In this document: in pieces, positions 17,373 to 25,243 of the stretch
How positions within the stretch are numbered: the stretch's first letter is position 1
Layout: each line of letters begins with the position of its first letter
NCBI GenBank assembly: GCA_902476765.1
Contig: CABSEJ010000001.1
Location: 1 to 64,000 of the forward strand
DNA length: 64,000 bases
Direction of reading: 5' to 3'
Source: an uncultured Blautia sp.
GTDB lineage: Bacteria; Bacillota; Clostridia; Lachnospirales; Lachnospiraceae
Notes under the pieces: generated by a model
Told to the model about the DNA's origin: nothing
The model's database searches: none
The model's input: the letters and a program-made list of their open reading frames with translations, nothing else
Made by a program: the position numbers and the translations under genes

Positions 17373-18410
17373 ATGAAAGCAAATATAACAATTAAGCAGA
17401 TTGCAAAAGAAAGCAATGTCTCTATGGCCACCGTGTCCCGTTATCTAAATGGCACGGTATCTGTCTCTGAGAAAAAACGGAGACAAATTGAAGCAGTTAT
17501 CCAAAAATATAATTTTTCTCCCAATACTCATGCCCGGAGTCTGATTTCAGGCCGTACCATGACTTTAGGTATTGTTGTTCCGGATATATCCAATCCATAT
17601 TTTTATTCCCTGTTTTTGGAAATCCAGAAAGAAGCTGCCCCTAAGGGCTATTCTCTGCTTCTTTACAATACCTCTTTTCAAAAAGACGGTCCCAGCTGTA
17701 CAGAGGAAGACTATTTCCGAAGACTGATTCAGCATCGGGTGGATGGAGCTCTGATTTTGGGCGGTCAGATTGACCTTATTTCACCCTCAGACTCTTATAT
17801 CAACGCTCTGCGGAATCTGGGTGAATATCTGCCTGTAGTCGTCATGGGCAGCCCGGTTCCAAACTGTTCCTGCAGATTTATAGATATGGAAACAGGAGAA
17901 GGCGTATCCCTGCTTTTTCATTATCTGTATTCTATGGGACACAGGGAAATCGCCTTTATTGGCGGAAATACCGGGGTGCGCATTACGGAAACCAGACTCC
18001 AGACCTACCAAAGCTTGCTGAAAAACTATGGTTTACCCGCAAATCCGGATTACGTTGTCTTGACTGACTATTATGCTGAAGACGGATACCAGGCTGCAAT
18101 AAGCCTGATGGATAAAACACAGGCTTTTACTGCGGTGATTGCCGCCAATGACAATGTAGCGCTGGGAGCCCTGCGGGCTTTTGCCGACAGAGGTTACCGA
18201 GTACCTGACGATTTTTCCATAGTAAGCTGCGACCGTTTCTCCGGCGGAAACTACTCCATCCCCCGGATGACCGGAGTAGAAAGAGACCCGGAACAGGCCG
18301 GAAAACTGCTGGCAGACTGCTTATTCCAATATATAGAAAATAAACCTCAGGAAGACCCCCACCGGCTCATTCCCAGGTTTGCAGCAGAAGAAAGCTGCCG
18401 AACTTTGTAA
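17373..18410 (+). CDS. LacI family transcriptional regulator
   Basis: A 345-residue DNA-binding repressor. The N-terminal helix-turn-helix (ITIKQIAKESNVSMATVSRYLNG, shown here as KQIAKESNVSMATVSRYLN) is followed by a periplasmic-binding-protein-like effector domain. It ends with the usual AVIAANDNVALGALRAF and DFSIVSCDRF blocks. The ATG at 17373 has AGGGTGA upstream; a frame opening at 17319 would start inside the promoter. It is divergent from the ROK kinase gene, and palindromic sites lie at 17184-17197 and 17297-17310. It probably controls the glycan genes on either side. The sugar effector is unknown. Confidence 0.92.
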   Translation: MKANITIKQIAKESNVSMATVSRYLNGTVSVSEKKRRQIEAVIQKYNFSPNTHARSLISGRTMTLGIVVPDISNPYFYSLFLEIQKEAAPKGYSLLLYNTSFQKDGPSCTEEDYFRRLIQHRVDGALILGGQIDLISPSDSYINALRNLGEYLPVVVMGSPVPNCSCRFIDMETGEGVSLLFHYLYSMGHREIAFIGGNTGVRITETRLQTYQSLLKNYGLPANPDYVVLTDYYAEDGYQAAISLMDKTQAFTAVIAANDNVALGALRAFADRGYRVPDDFSIVSCDRFSGGNYSIPRMTGVERDPEQAGKLLADCLFQYIENKPQEDPHRLIPRFAAEESCRTL

Positions 18411-18460
18411 TACCCTACCTGCCAGGATTTTGAAATGCTTATTTTTCTTATTATTTCGTA

Positions 18461-18489
18461 TTGTTTTATAGAAAACCCAATGCTATAAT
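18461..18489 (+). promoter_or_regulatory. Promoter of the PAS-HTH regulator gene
   Basis: TTGTTT at 18461-18466 and a perfect TATAAT at 18484-18489 are separated by 17 bases. They lie about 35 bases before the ATG at 18524 and an AAGGAGG ribosome site. Confidence 0.7.
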
Positions 18490-18523
18490 TTGGATTGTTA
18501 CCAAAGAACAAGGAGGTTTATTT

Positions 18524-19165
18524 ATGAAATCTATTCAGGATGAAATGCCCTTGCTCCAGCAGATTCTGACTTTGATTTCCAATCATTTCGGCGCCAAATG
18601 CGAGGTTGTTCTTCACGACCTGACAAACGACTATAACAGTACCATTGTGGACATCCGCAACGGCCATATTACCAACCGGAAAATCGGAGGCTGCGGCAGT
18701 AATCTGGGACTGGAGGTTCTACGCGGGTCCGTAGTGGACGGCGACCGTTATAACTATGTCACCACGCTCAGCGATGGTAAGATTCTCCGCTCTTCTTCTA
18801 TTTATCTCAGGGATGACGAGGGAAAGATTATCGGCTCCATCTGCATAAATTATGACATTACCGAAACACTGCAATTTGAAGGCTTTCTTCGCCAATTCAA
18901 TCATTTTTCTCCTGCCCAGGATGAAGAGGTTTTCGCTTCAGACGTAAACTCCTTGCTGAAACACCTGATTTCTGAAGCGCAAAAGCAAGTGGGCAAGCCG
19001 GTATCTGATATGAATAAAGAGGAAAAAATCAGCTTTATCCGCTATCTGGATCAAAAAGGGGCATTCTTGATTACCAAATCAGGGGAACATATTTGTGAAT
19101 TACTGGGCATCAGCAAATTTACTTTTTATAATTACCTGGAAATCAGCCGTACCTCAAAAGAATAG
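18524..19165 (+). CDS. YheO/DauR-like PAS-HTH transcriptional regulator
   Basis: A 213-residue regulator with an N-terminal YheO-like PAS domain (about 10-125) and a C-terminal helix-turn-helix of the DauR type (FLITKSGEHICELLGISKFT, then FYNYLEI). Proteins of this architecture include DauR, the repressor of D-arginine catabolism in Pseudomonas. The same locus carries a D-aminoacylase and a D-threonine-aldolase-like enzyme, so a D-amino-acid signal is a reasonable inference but not shown. The ATG is set by AAGGAGG 8 bases upstream. It is followed by a foldback structure and converges on the DUF4127 gene. Confidence 0.85.
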   Translation: MKSIQDEMPLLQQILTLISNHFGAKCEVVLHDLTNDYNSTIVDIRNGHITNRKIGGCGSNLGLEVLRGSVVDGDRYNYVTTLSDGKILRSSSIYLRDDEGKIIGSICINYDITETLQFEGFLRQFNHFSPAQDEEVFASDVNSLLKHLISEAQKQVGKPVSDMNKEEKISFIRYLDQKGAFLITKSGEHICELLGISKFTFYNYLEISRTSKE

Positions 19166-19184
19166 CCCAAATCAAAAATTTGAC

Positions 19185-19242
19185 GGCGGGCATGCTGTTT
19201 ATATCCGTATTTATTCAGATATACCGCATCACACTCGCCGCC
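19185..19242. terminator. Foldback between convergent genes
   Basis: GGCGG (19185-19189) pairs with CCGCC (19238-19242), and TATATC (19200-19205) with GATATA (19218-19223), giving an interrupted hairpin. It sits between the stop codons of the PAS-HTH and DUF4127 genes, with T-rich DNA on the right side. It may end transcription from both directions. Confidence 0.45.
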
Positions 19243-19252
19243 TAAATTTTCT

Positions 19253-20779
19253 TTAACAAGTCTTTTTTGGTTTTAGTTTTATTTCAATTTCAAACATCCG
19301 GTTCCAGGGGATTCCAATTTCAAAATCCCAGGGAGCCGTTTTAAAATAGTTTTCCTGAAAGCTTTTAAGCCTCTTTTCTATCAGTTCCTTCACTTTCTCT
19401 GTCTTATCTCCCAGATTCAGAACATGAACCCCTTCCCCCAACTCAGGAAGCATGTCCGATACCTTTCGTCTCACCTCAGCCATATATCCCCAGTCCTCCA
19501 GATAACGGAAAAACCGGAATTCTTCCGCCCAGTTTTTCCCCTGGTCTTTCTCTGCATGTAAAAGGGCTGTCAAGTGGGCAATTACTGTGCCTAAAGTATT
19601 GGAGGATGTATTCCAGCCTCCATAGGCTCCAATCCGTTCCAGCAGTCCCTGCTCATACAGAAACTGCATCAGCGCCCTGTCTGCTGTATTTGGTATGGCA
19701 CAATCTGCTATCCCGCAGAGCTGTCCTCTCTCCAGATATTCTTTTATCCTTTCTGTGAAGGCCTGCAGGTTTCGCTCACTCTCCATATAAATGTCATCGG
19801 TAATCAATTCCTTTTCCAGACGAAGGCTGAATTCCGTAGGGGGATGGACCAGCAAAATCCCATCTGCCTCCCTGGAAGTTTCCGCTATCCGGCAGCCCGC
19901 TGCCAGAAGCTGATACTGTACAGTCTCTCCGATGCTCCTGTCCTCATAGGAGGGAATTTGATATTTTCCTCTGAGAGAAGAGTAATCCGGATAAATCCGG
20001 GGAGCCTTCCCTGCTGCCCGGTTTATGGCCCTGGCCAAGAGCGTACAGCCCACCTCATCCGCTCCCGGATAAAAATAAATCTTGGAAAACATAGATTTTT
20101 CCGCAGCATAAGCCGCCAAGCCTCTCCGTTCCGAAGGCGCATAGCCATAAGCCCTGCAGTCATCCTGGGGAATGATAAGAAAATCAATAATCCCCTCTGC
20201 CGCCAAATCAATGGTACGTTTGTTATTCTCATAGTTTATGGCCCGCCTTCTTAAAAAGTCCTCCCTTATCTCCAAAGGAACCTCTCCTTCTATTTGCTCC
20301 TTTTCTCTGGCTTCCTCCTCTGTTATCATGTTCAGTCTTTCTTTATCCAGAAGAACTCCGTACCGGTAAATTCTGTATCCGTAATCCTCATAATAATCCG
20401 GTTCTTCCCCGCTTCCGTCTCTGGCCGGAGCTCTGGTAATAAGCTGAAAAGCATAAATTGTTAAATCCGGCTTCTCTTTTTTCAGGCTCCTGAGCCGTTC
20501 CAGCCGCTGCCCGCATATCTGGGAAGAGAGCTGATGAAGCCGGGAAGGCACAATTCCTCCATACAGAAATAAGTCCATGGATACTATCAAAATATCTCCG
20601 TTTTCCGCCTTTTCTCTGGTCCATTCCCAAATACCGTCCACATCTGCCGCTTTTTTGAAATTACCCATCAGGCTTTTGGGAACCATTTCCACATCCATGC
20701 CGCTGATTTTCCCTATATACATAGGATACACATAGTTACAAGGCCGCTCATCCAGCGGCAGAAAAATAATTTTCCCCAT
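19253..20779 (-). CDS. DUF4127 family protein
   Basis: A 508-residue protein of the uncharacterised DUF4127 family, recognised by its start (IIFLPLDERPCNYVYP) and by DLFLYGGIVPSRLHQLS. Other conserved-looking blocks are IPQDDCRAYGYAPSE and YPGADEVGCTLLAR. No signal peptide or membrane helix is seen, so it is cytoplasmic. The function is unknown. It is a single-gene unit with its own promoter and an inverted-repeat operator, next to the two regulators and divergent from GH20/GH125. The location suggests a part in glycan metabolism; some acidic and His residues could bind metal. Confidence 0.85.
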   Translation of the reverse strand: MGKIIFLPLDERPCNYVYPMYIGKISGMDVEMVPKSLMGNFKKAADVDGIWEWTREKAENGDILIVSMDLFLYGGIVPSRLHQLSSQICGQRLERLRSLKKEKPDLTIYAFQLITRAPARDGSGEEPDYYEDYGYRIYRYGVLLDKERLNMITEEEAREKEQIEGEVPLEIREDFLRRRAINYENNKRTIDLAAEGIIDFLIIPQDDCRAYGYAPSERRGLAAYAAEKSMFSKIYFYPGADEVGCTLLARAINRAAGKAPRIYPDYSSLRGKYQIPSYEDRSIGETVQYQLLAAGCRIAETSREADGILLVHPPTEFSLRLEKELITDDIYMESERNLQAFTERIKEYLERGQLCGIADCAIPNTADRALMQFLYEQGLLERIGAYGGWNTSSNTLGTVIAHLTALLHAEKDQGKNWAEEFRFFRYLEDWGYMAEVRRKVSDMLPELGEGVHVLNLGDKTEKVKELIEKRLKSFQENYFKTAPWDFEIGIPWNRMFEIEIKLKPKKTC

Positions 20780-20796
20780 ATCTACCTCCTATAACT

Positions 20797-20813
20797 TCAT
20801 ACTTTTTGTATGA
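20797..20813. promoter_or_regulatory. Inverted-repeat operator before the DUF4127 gene
   Basis: TCATACTTTTTGTATGA is a perfect inverted repeat of 6-bp arms around five T. It lies just after the expected transcription start of the DUF4127 gene, so bound repressor would block it. The TCATACTTTTT half recurs at the promoters of the mannoside ABC operon and of the ROK kinase unit. Confidence 0.6.
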
Positions 20814-20822
20814 TTTCCTTAC

Positions 20823-20851
20823 ATTGTATTCTGTTTACTGTACCCGGTCAA
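20823..20851 (-). promoter_or_regulatory. Promoter of the DUF4127 gene
   Basis: On the minus strand TTGACC (20851-20846) and TACAAT (20828-20823) are separated by 17 bases. The start codon at 20779 is about 44 bases on, with AGGAGG upstream. Confidence 0.75.
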
Positions 20852-20909
20852 TCCTTTTTTTCTTGTCTTTTTTCTCTAAATTTTCCTTGATGCGGCCAGA
20901 AAATCCCTT

Positions 20910-20938
20910 TTGACGGAAGCCCGATGCTATGCTATGAT
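20910..20938 (+). promoter_or_regulatory. Promoter of the GH20-GH125 unit
   Basis: TTGACG at 20910-20915 and TATGAT at 20933-20938 are separated by 17 bases. The AAGGAGG ribosome site follows about 50 bases later, before the ATG at 21001. Confidence 0.75.
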
Positions 20939-21000
20939 GTAGTTATGATTTTTAGTTAGATTTATTATCTATTTCAAACTTATTGTAAGGAGGTATTTCT

Positions 21001-22923
21001 ATGTATCATTTGTATCCCCAGCCTGTAAAGCAGTCTTTCCCGGAAGGCTATCTTCCTCCTGCCGGCAGTTTTCATCTGCAGACGGCTCCTTCTATCCAAG
21101 AAGAATGTAAAGCAGCTGGCTATTTTCCGGAGAAGGACCTGGAATTCTTATGCTGTTCTGCTCCTGAAGCTTCCGAAGGCTCTATCTTTATTACCGTAGA
21201 AGAACAGGACATGCACCGTGAAGGTTATGAGCTTTCGGTGTCTTCGGAAGGAATTCGCATCTGCACTGCCGGCGCAGCCGGTCTGTTCTACGCTATAGGA
21301 GCCCTGAAGCAGCTTTCCCATCAGTGCTTCCCCCGGCTTCCTTTTGCGGAAATTACTGATTTCCCGGCTTTGGAGCTGAGAGGCATTATGGTGGATATTG
21401 GAAGAAACAAAATCCCTTCTATGGAAACCATGTATGCTCTTCTGGATAAATTTGCTCTTATGCGCATTAACCATGTGGAATTTTATCAGGAGGGTTACTG
21501 CTATGCTTACAGCAATTATCCCTATCTTTTCACAGATGATACCCCGGTGACACCGGAGGAATTCCGGGCCCTGGATGCTTATGCCAAAAGCCGTTTCATT
21601 GACCTGGTTCCAAACCAGAATGTCCTTGGCCATATGGACCAGTGGCTGGCAGCACCTCAGCTGAATCATCTGGCGGAATGTGAGGACGGCTTTATTTTTG
21701 AAAATATTTACTGGCGGCCGCCTATGACTCTGGACCCCAAAGACCCGGAAAGCCTTGCCTTTGTCACCCAAATGCTGGATGATTTGTTGGAAAACTTCTC
21801 CTCCTCCTATGTAAATGTAAATATGGACGAACCTTTTGAGCTGGGTAAAGGGAAAAATAAAGAAGAGGCACAGAGCCAGGGCTCTTCCCGTCTGTACCTG
21901 GACTATGTCTGGAAAATCAATGATTACTGCCGCAAAAAGGGGCTGAAAATGATGATGTGGGGCGACCAGGTTCTGGAAAATCCGGACAGCGTGTCCGCCC
22001 TTCCCAAGGATATTATGCTTCTGGACTGGATATATGAAGGAGAGGCCCGATTCGAAACCCATGCAAAGCTTATGCAAAGCACAGGCCTGGATTACTGCCT
22101 CTGTCCGGGCAGCAGCAGCTGGGGTGCCCTTACCGGGCGTTCTGACAACATGTTGGAAAACATAAAGGACGCTGTCTCCTGTGCCTGCCGTTACGGGGGC
22201 AAAGGCATCCTGCTGACAGATTGGGGCGACTTAGGCCACTGGCAGTATATTTCTTCCAGTTATCCTGCCTTCGCCCTGGCAGGTCTCTACGCCTGGAGCG
22301 GAAGTCAGGCTTCCCAGGACAATGCCGCCTGGTTCTGCAACCGCTTCATCTACATGGACGAAACCCGGCAGGCCTATAAAACAGCTTATGATTTAGGCAA
22401 TTATTATCATTATGAACACGCTCCGCTGTACAACACTACCCTGAGCTTTGCGGTAATGTCCAGCAAATACACCTTTGATACCCTGGAAGAATTCGATAAT
22501 AAGGTGCAGCGTCTTCTTACTTTATCCGCCAATATCGCCAAAACCAACCACATTCCCTACAAGGAACCTGTCATCCGCCTGGATTACCAAGGACTTCAGG
22601 CTTATCTGGATAAAATAGAGGAACGCATTTCTTCCCTGAAGCTGGGCTGCCTGGAAGGCCCTCTCATTCTGGAAGAAATGAAAAACAGCATCCGCATGAT
22701 ACGCCACGGCTCCATGCTGTATCATTCTCTCACCTTCCACCGGGAAGATAAGGAAGTATTGAAAGAGGATTTGCAGAGCCTGTTCGCACAGCTTGACAAA
22801 TTGCTCCGTATCCATTATGAGCTCTGGATGGCCCGGAACCGCCGGGGAGGCTTCAGCAAAAGCACAGCCCATATGCAGCATCTGCTGAAATTTTATCGAA
22901 AACAGCTAAAGGAATTATCCTGA
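21001..22923 (+). CDS. GH20 beta-N-acetylhexosaminidase family protein
   Basis: A 640-residue family 20 glycoside hydrolase expected to remove terminal beta-GlcNAc or beta-GalNAc by substrate-assisted catalysis. An N-terminal alpha/beta domain (about 1-120) precedes the TIM barrel. The Asp276-Glu277 pair in VNVNMDEPF is the catalytic polarising residue and acid/base. The barrel start ELRGIMVDIGRN is typical. A helical C-terminal domain of about 150 residues follows. No signal peptide is present, so it works on imported fragments. It is followed by a GH125 gene 18 bases on, which fits intracellular N-glycan trimming. Confidence 0.88.
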   Translation: MYHLYPQPVKQSFPEGYLPPAGSFHLQTAPSIQEECKAAGYFPEKDLEFLCCSAPEASEGSIFITVEEQDMHREGYELSVSSEGIRICTAGAAGLFYAIGALKQLSHQCFPRLPFAEITDFPALELRGIMVDIGRNKIPSMETMYALLDKFALMRINHVEFYQEGYCYAYSNYPYLFTDDTPVTPEEFRALDAYAKSRFIDLVPNQNVLGHMDQWLAAPQLNHLAECEDGFIFENIYWRPPMTLDPKDPESLAFVTQMLDDLLENFSSSYVNVNMDEPFELGKGKNKEEAQSQGSSRLYLDYVWKINDYCRKKGLKMMMWGDQVLENPDSVSALPKDIMLLDWIYEGEARFETHAKLMQSTGLDYCLCPGSSSWGALTGRSDNMLENIKDAVSCACRYGGKGILLTDWGDLGHWQYISSSYPAFALAGLYAWSGSQASQDNAAWFCNRFIYMDETRQAYKTAYDLGNYYHYEHAPLYNTTLSFAVMSSKYTFDTLEEFDNKVQRLLTLSANIAKTNHIPYKEPVIRLDYQGLQAYLDKIEERISSLKLGCLEGPLILEEMKNSIRMIRHGSMLYHSLTFHREDKEVLKEDLQSLFAQLDKLLRIHYELWMARNRRGGFSKSTAHMQHLLKFYRKQLKELS

Positions 22924-22941
22924 AAAGAAAGGAAATAACAC

Positions 22942-24228
22942 ATGCCCCAAACATATTCACCTATCATAGAAAGCTTTTTAGAACAGGTAAAGGACCGCAG
23001 CCAGAATCTGCCCTATCTTTATCAGATATTTGAAAATTGTTACAAAGATACTCTGGATGCGGCAGCCACCTCTCTGGAAGACGGCAGCGTATATCTTGTC
23101 ACCGGAGATATTCCCGCCATGTGGCTCAGGGATTCTGCCGCCCAAATGCGCCCTTACCTCTACTGTGCAAAAGAGCACCCGGAAATCCGGCAGCTTATCT
23201 GCGGTGTAATCAAAAGACAGTTTTTCTATATCAGCATTGACCCTTATGCCAATGCCTTTAACCTGACTCCCAGCGGCGCCTGCTATGAAAAAGAAGATTT
23301 AAACCCTGACCCCTGGCTTTGGGAGCGAAAATTCGAGCTGGATTCCCTGTGTTATCCCATCCAGCTAGCTTACCTCTTATGGAAAAACACAGGATGTACC
23401 GCTCAGTTCGACTCTCAATTTCAAAAGGGAGCTGAAATAATCTTAGATGTATTCCAGAGAGAACAGGCCCATGAGGAAAATTCCTCCTATCGCTTTATCA
23501 GAAAAAATACCTATCCCACAGAGACTCTTTCCCGGGAGGGAAAGGGTTCTCTGTGCAGGTCCGGCACAGGTCTTATCTGGTCCGGCTTCCGCCCCAGCGA
23601 CGACGCCTGCACCTACGGATACCTGATACCTGCTAACATGTTCGCCGCTGTCGCCCTTGGTTACCTGGCTCAGATAGAAAAAGAGATTTTCCATAATCCA
23701 GCCTTATCCCAAAGGGCACTGGAGCTAAAGGAATCTGTAGAGGATGGTATCGAGACTTACGGCAAGGCTCTCACAAAAGAATTCGGCCTGATTTATGCCT
23801 ATGAGACAGACGGCTGGGGCATGTATAACCTGATGGATGATGCCGGTATTCCCGGACTGCTGTCCATGGAATATTTCGGCTACTGTAAAGATCCGGAAAC
23901 AGCCGAAAATACTAAGCGCTTTGTATTAAGTGAGGGAAATCCTTACTATTACAAAGGAAAAAAAGCAGCCGGCATAGGCAGTCCCCACACACGGTTCGGT
24001 TATGTGTGGCCTCTGGCCATGGCTGTCCGGGGCCTGATTGCCTCTGCCAAAGAAGAAAAGCTGGAGGCTTTGGAGCAAATAGCCGCAACCACCGGCGGAA
24101 AAAGCATAATACACGAAAGCTTCTTCTGCGATGACGACAGCCTCTACACCAGAGAATGGTTTTCCTGGGCCAACGCTATGTATGCGGAACTGTTTCTGGA
24201 TTATCTGGGGTATGAATTGATAAAATAG
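22942..24228 (+). CDS. GH125 exo-alpha-1,6-mannosidase
   Basis: A 428-residue metal-independent exo-alpha-mannosidase of family 125, members of which cleave non-reducing alpha-1,6-linked mannose from N-glycan-like chains. The (alpha/alpha)6 barrel is marked by TGDIPAMWLRDSAAQMRPYL near the N-terminus, TRFGYVWPLAMAVRGL and the C-terminal FFCDDDSLYTREWFSWANAM. It lacks a signal peptide. It is co-transcribed with GH20. Together with the GH2 beta-mannosidase on the other strand it could dismantle the Man-alpha-1,6-Man-beta-1,4-GlcNAc core. AAAGGAAATAACAC precedes the ATG. Confidence 0.93.
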   Translation: MPQTYSPIIESFLEQVKDRSQNLPYLYQIFENCYKDTLDAAATSLEDGSVYLVTGDIPAMWLRDSAAQMRPYLYCAKEHPEIRQLICGVIKRQFFYISIDPYANAFNLTPSGACYEKEDLNPDPWLWERKFELDSLCYPIQLAYLLWKNTGCTAQFDSQFQKGAEIILDVFQREQAHEENSSYRFIRKNTYPTETLSREGKGSLCRSGTGLIWSGFRPSDDACTYGYLIPANMFAAVALGYLAQIEKEIFHNPALSQRALELKESVEDGIETYGKALTKEFGLIYAYETDGWGMYNLMDDAGIPGLLSMEYFGYCKDPETAENTKRFVLSEGNPYYYKGKKAAGIGSPHTRFGYVWPLAMAVRGLIASAKEEKLEALEQIAATTGGKSIIHESFFCDDDSLYTREWFSWANAMYAELFLDYLGYELIK

Positions 24229-24241
24229 GGGCTTATAAACC

Positions 24242-24283
24242 GGGAAGAGAATAACAAAATTCTTTCAAATTCTCTTTTCTCCC
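24242..24283 (+). terminator. Possible terminator after GH125
   Basis: GGGAAGAGAA at 24242-24251 can pair with TTCTCTTTTCTCCC at 24270-24283 over an 18-base loop, 13 bases after the stop codon. A TATAAT at 24298-24303 right after it may be the -10 box of the next gene; its -35 is poor. Confidence 0.35.
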
Positions 24284-24352
24284 CCGCCTTTCTCGGTTAT
24301 AATCAAGTTATAACAACAAAGGGGATTTTCCCGCAGTCAAAGGAGGTTTTAT

Positions 24353-25036
24353 ATGAAGTACACTATCCAGGGCGATACGCTGCCCGTCGTTATCTGTGAA
24401 TTGGATGCAGAGGAGAAAATGATTACAGAAAAAGGCTCCATGTCATGGATGTCTCCCAATATGTCTATGGAAACTACCACAAACGGAGGTATAGGAAAAG
24501 CCTTCGGCAGACTTTTCTCCGGGGATTCTATGTTCCAGAACATTTACACCGCAAAAGGAGGCCCCGGCATGATTGCTTTTGCTTCCAGCTTCCCCGGCTC
24601 TATTAAGGCCTTCCAGATTAGCCCGGGAAATGAATACATATTCCAGAAAAGTGCTTTTCTGGCCTCAGAAGCCGGCGTTGACCTGTCTGTTCATTTTCAC
24701 AAGAAACTGTCTTCCGGCCTCTTTGGCGGCGAAGGTTTTATCCTGCAGAAGCTTTCCGGCTTCGGCACTGCCTTTGCAGAATTTGACGGCCACGTTGTAG
24801 AATATGAATTATCTCCCGGCCAGCAAATAGTCATTGACACCGGATACCTGGCTGCCATGAGCGCCTCATGCCAGATGGAAATCCGCAGCGTTCCTGGAGT
24901 AAAAAATGCCTTGTTTGGCGGCGAAGGATTATTCAATACTGTCATCACCGGACCAGGACACATATGGCTGCAGACCATGCCAATTTCCAATGTAGCCGCT
25001 GTACTACGACCCTTTTTCCCCAGCAGCAGCAATTAG
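24353..25036 (+). CDS. AIM24/TIGR00266 family protein
   Basis: A 227-residue cytoplasmic protein of the AIM24 (TIGR00266) family, recognised by its repeated glycine-rich beta-structure: GSMSWMSPNMSME near the N-terminus, GGPGMIAFASSFPGSI, GEGFILQKLSGFGTAF and the C-terminal FGGEGLFNTVITGPGHIWLQTMP. The family forms a jelly-roll-like trimer of unknown bacterial function. An AAAGGAGG site lies before the ATG. It is a single gene after GH125 and has no evident tie to glycan use. Confidence 0.9.
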   Translation: MKYTIQGDTLPVVICELDAEEKMITEKGSMSWMSPNMSMETTTNGGIGKAFGRLFSGDSMFQNIYTAKGGPGMIAFASSFPGSIKAFQISPGNEYIFQKSAFLASEAGVDLSVHFHKKLSSGLFGGEGFILQKLSGFGTAFAEFDGHVVEYELSPGQQIVIDTGYLAAMSASCQMEIRSVPGVKNALFGGEGLFNTVITGPGHIWLQTMPISNVAAVLRPFFPSSSN

Positions 25037-25063
25037 TACACTAATTTAGAGCCGCAAACAAAC

Positions 25064-25213
25064 GGGGCTGCAGCATTAAGCAAAATTCAAGAATATTTAT
25101 ACATTTTATTGGTCTGTCTATGCAGCTTTAAACCTAAAGTCTCAAAGCTATCCTGGACAAAGTTTCATATAAAGTATAAATACTTCTAAATATATGCTTG
25201 ATGCTGCAGCCCC
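25064..25213. repeat. 150-bp terminal-inverted-repeat element
   Basis: The ends match in inverse order: GGGGCTGCAGCATTAAGC at 25064-25081 and GCTTGATGCTGCAGCCCC at 25196-25213 differ at one base, and weaker matching runs on to a shared TATTTATAC, giving arms of about 40 bases. No gene is inside. It lies between the convergent AIM24 and FAD-oxidoreductase genes and looks like a small non-autonomous mobile element or a long bidirectional hairpin. Confidence 0.65.
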
Positions 25214-25243
25214 ATATTTTAAATATAATTTTTTAAACCACGC

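Noticed and set aside
21148..22077. 309-residue open frame on the minus strand
   Set aside because: It overlaps GH20, whose catalytic motifs are intact, and has no ribosome site or family similarity.
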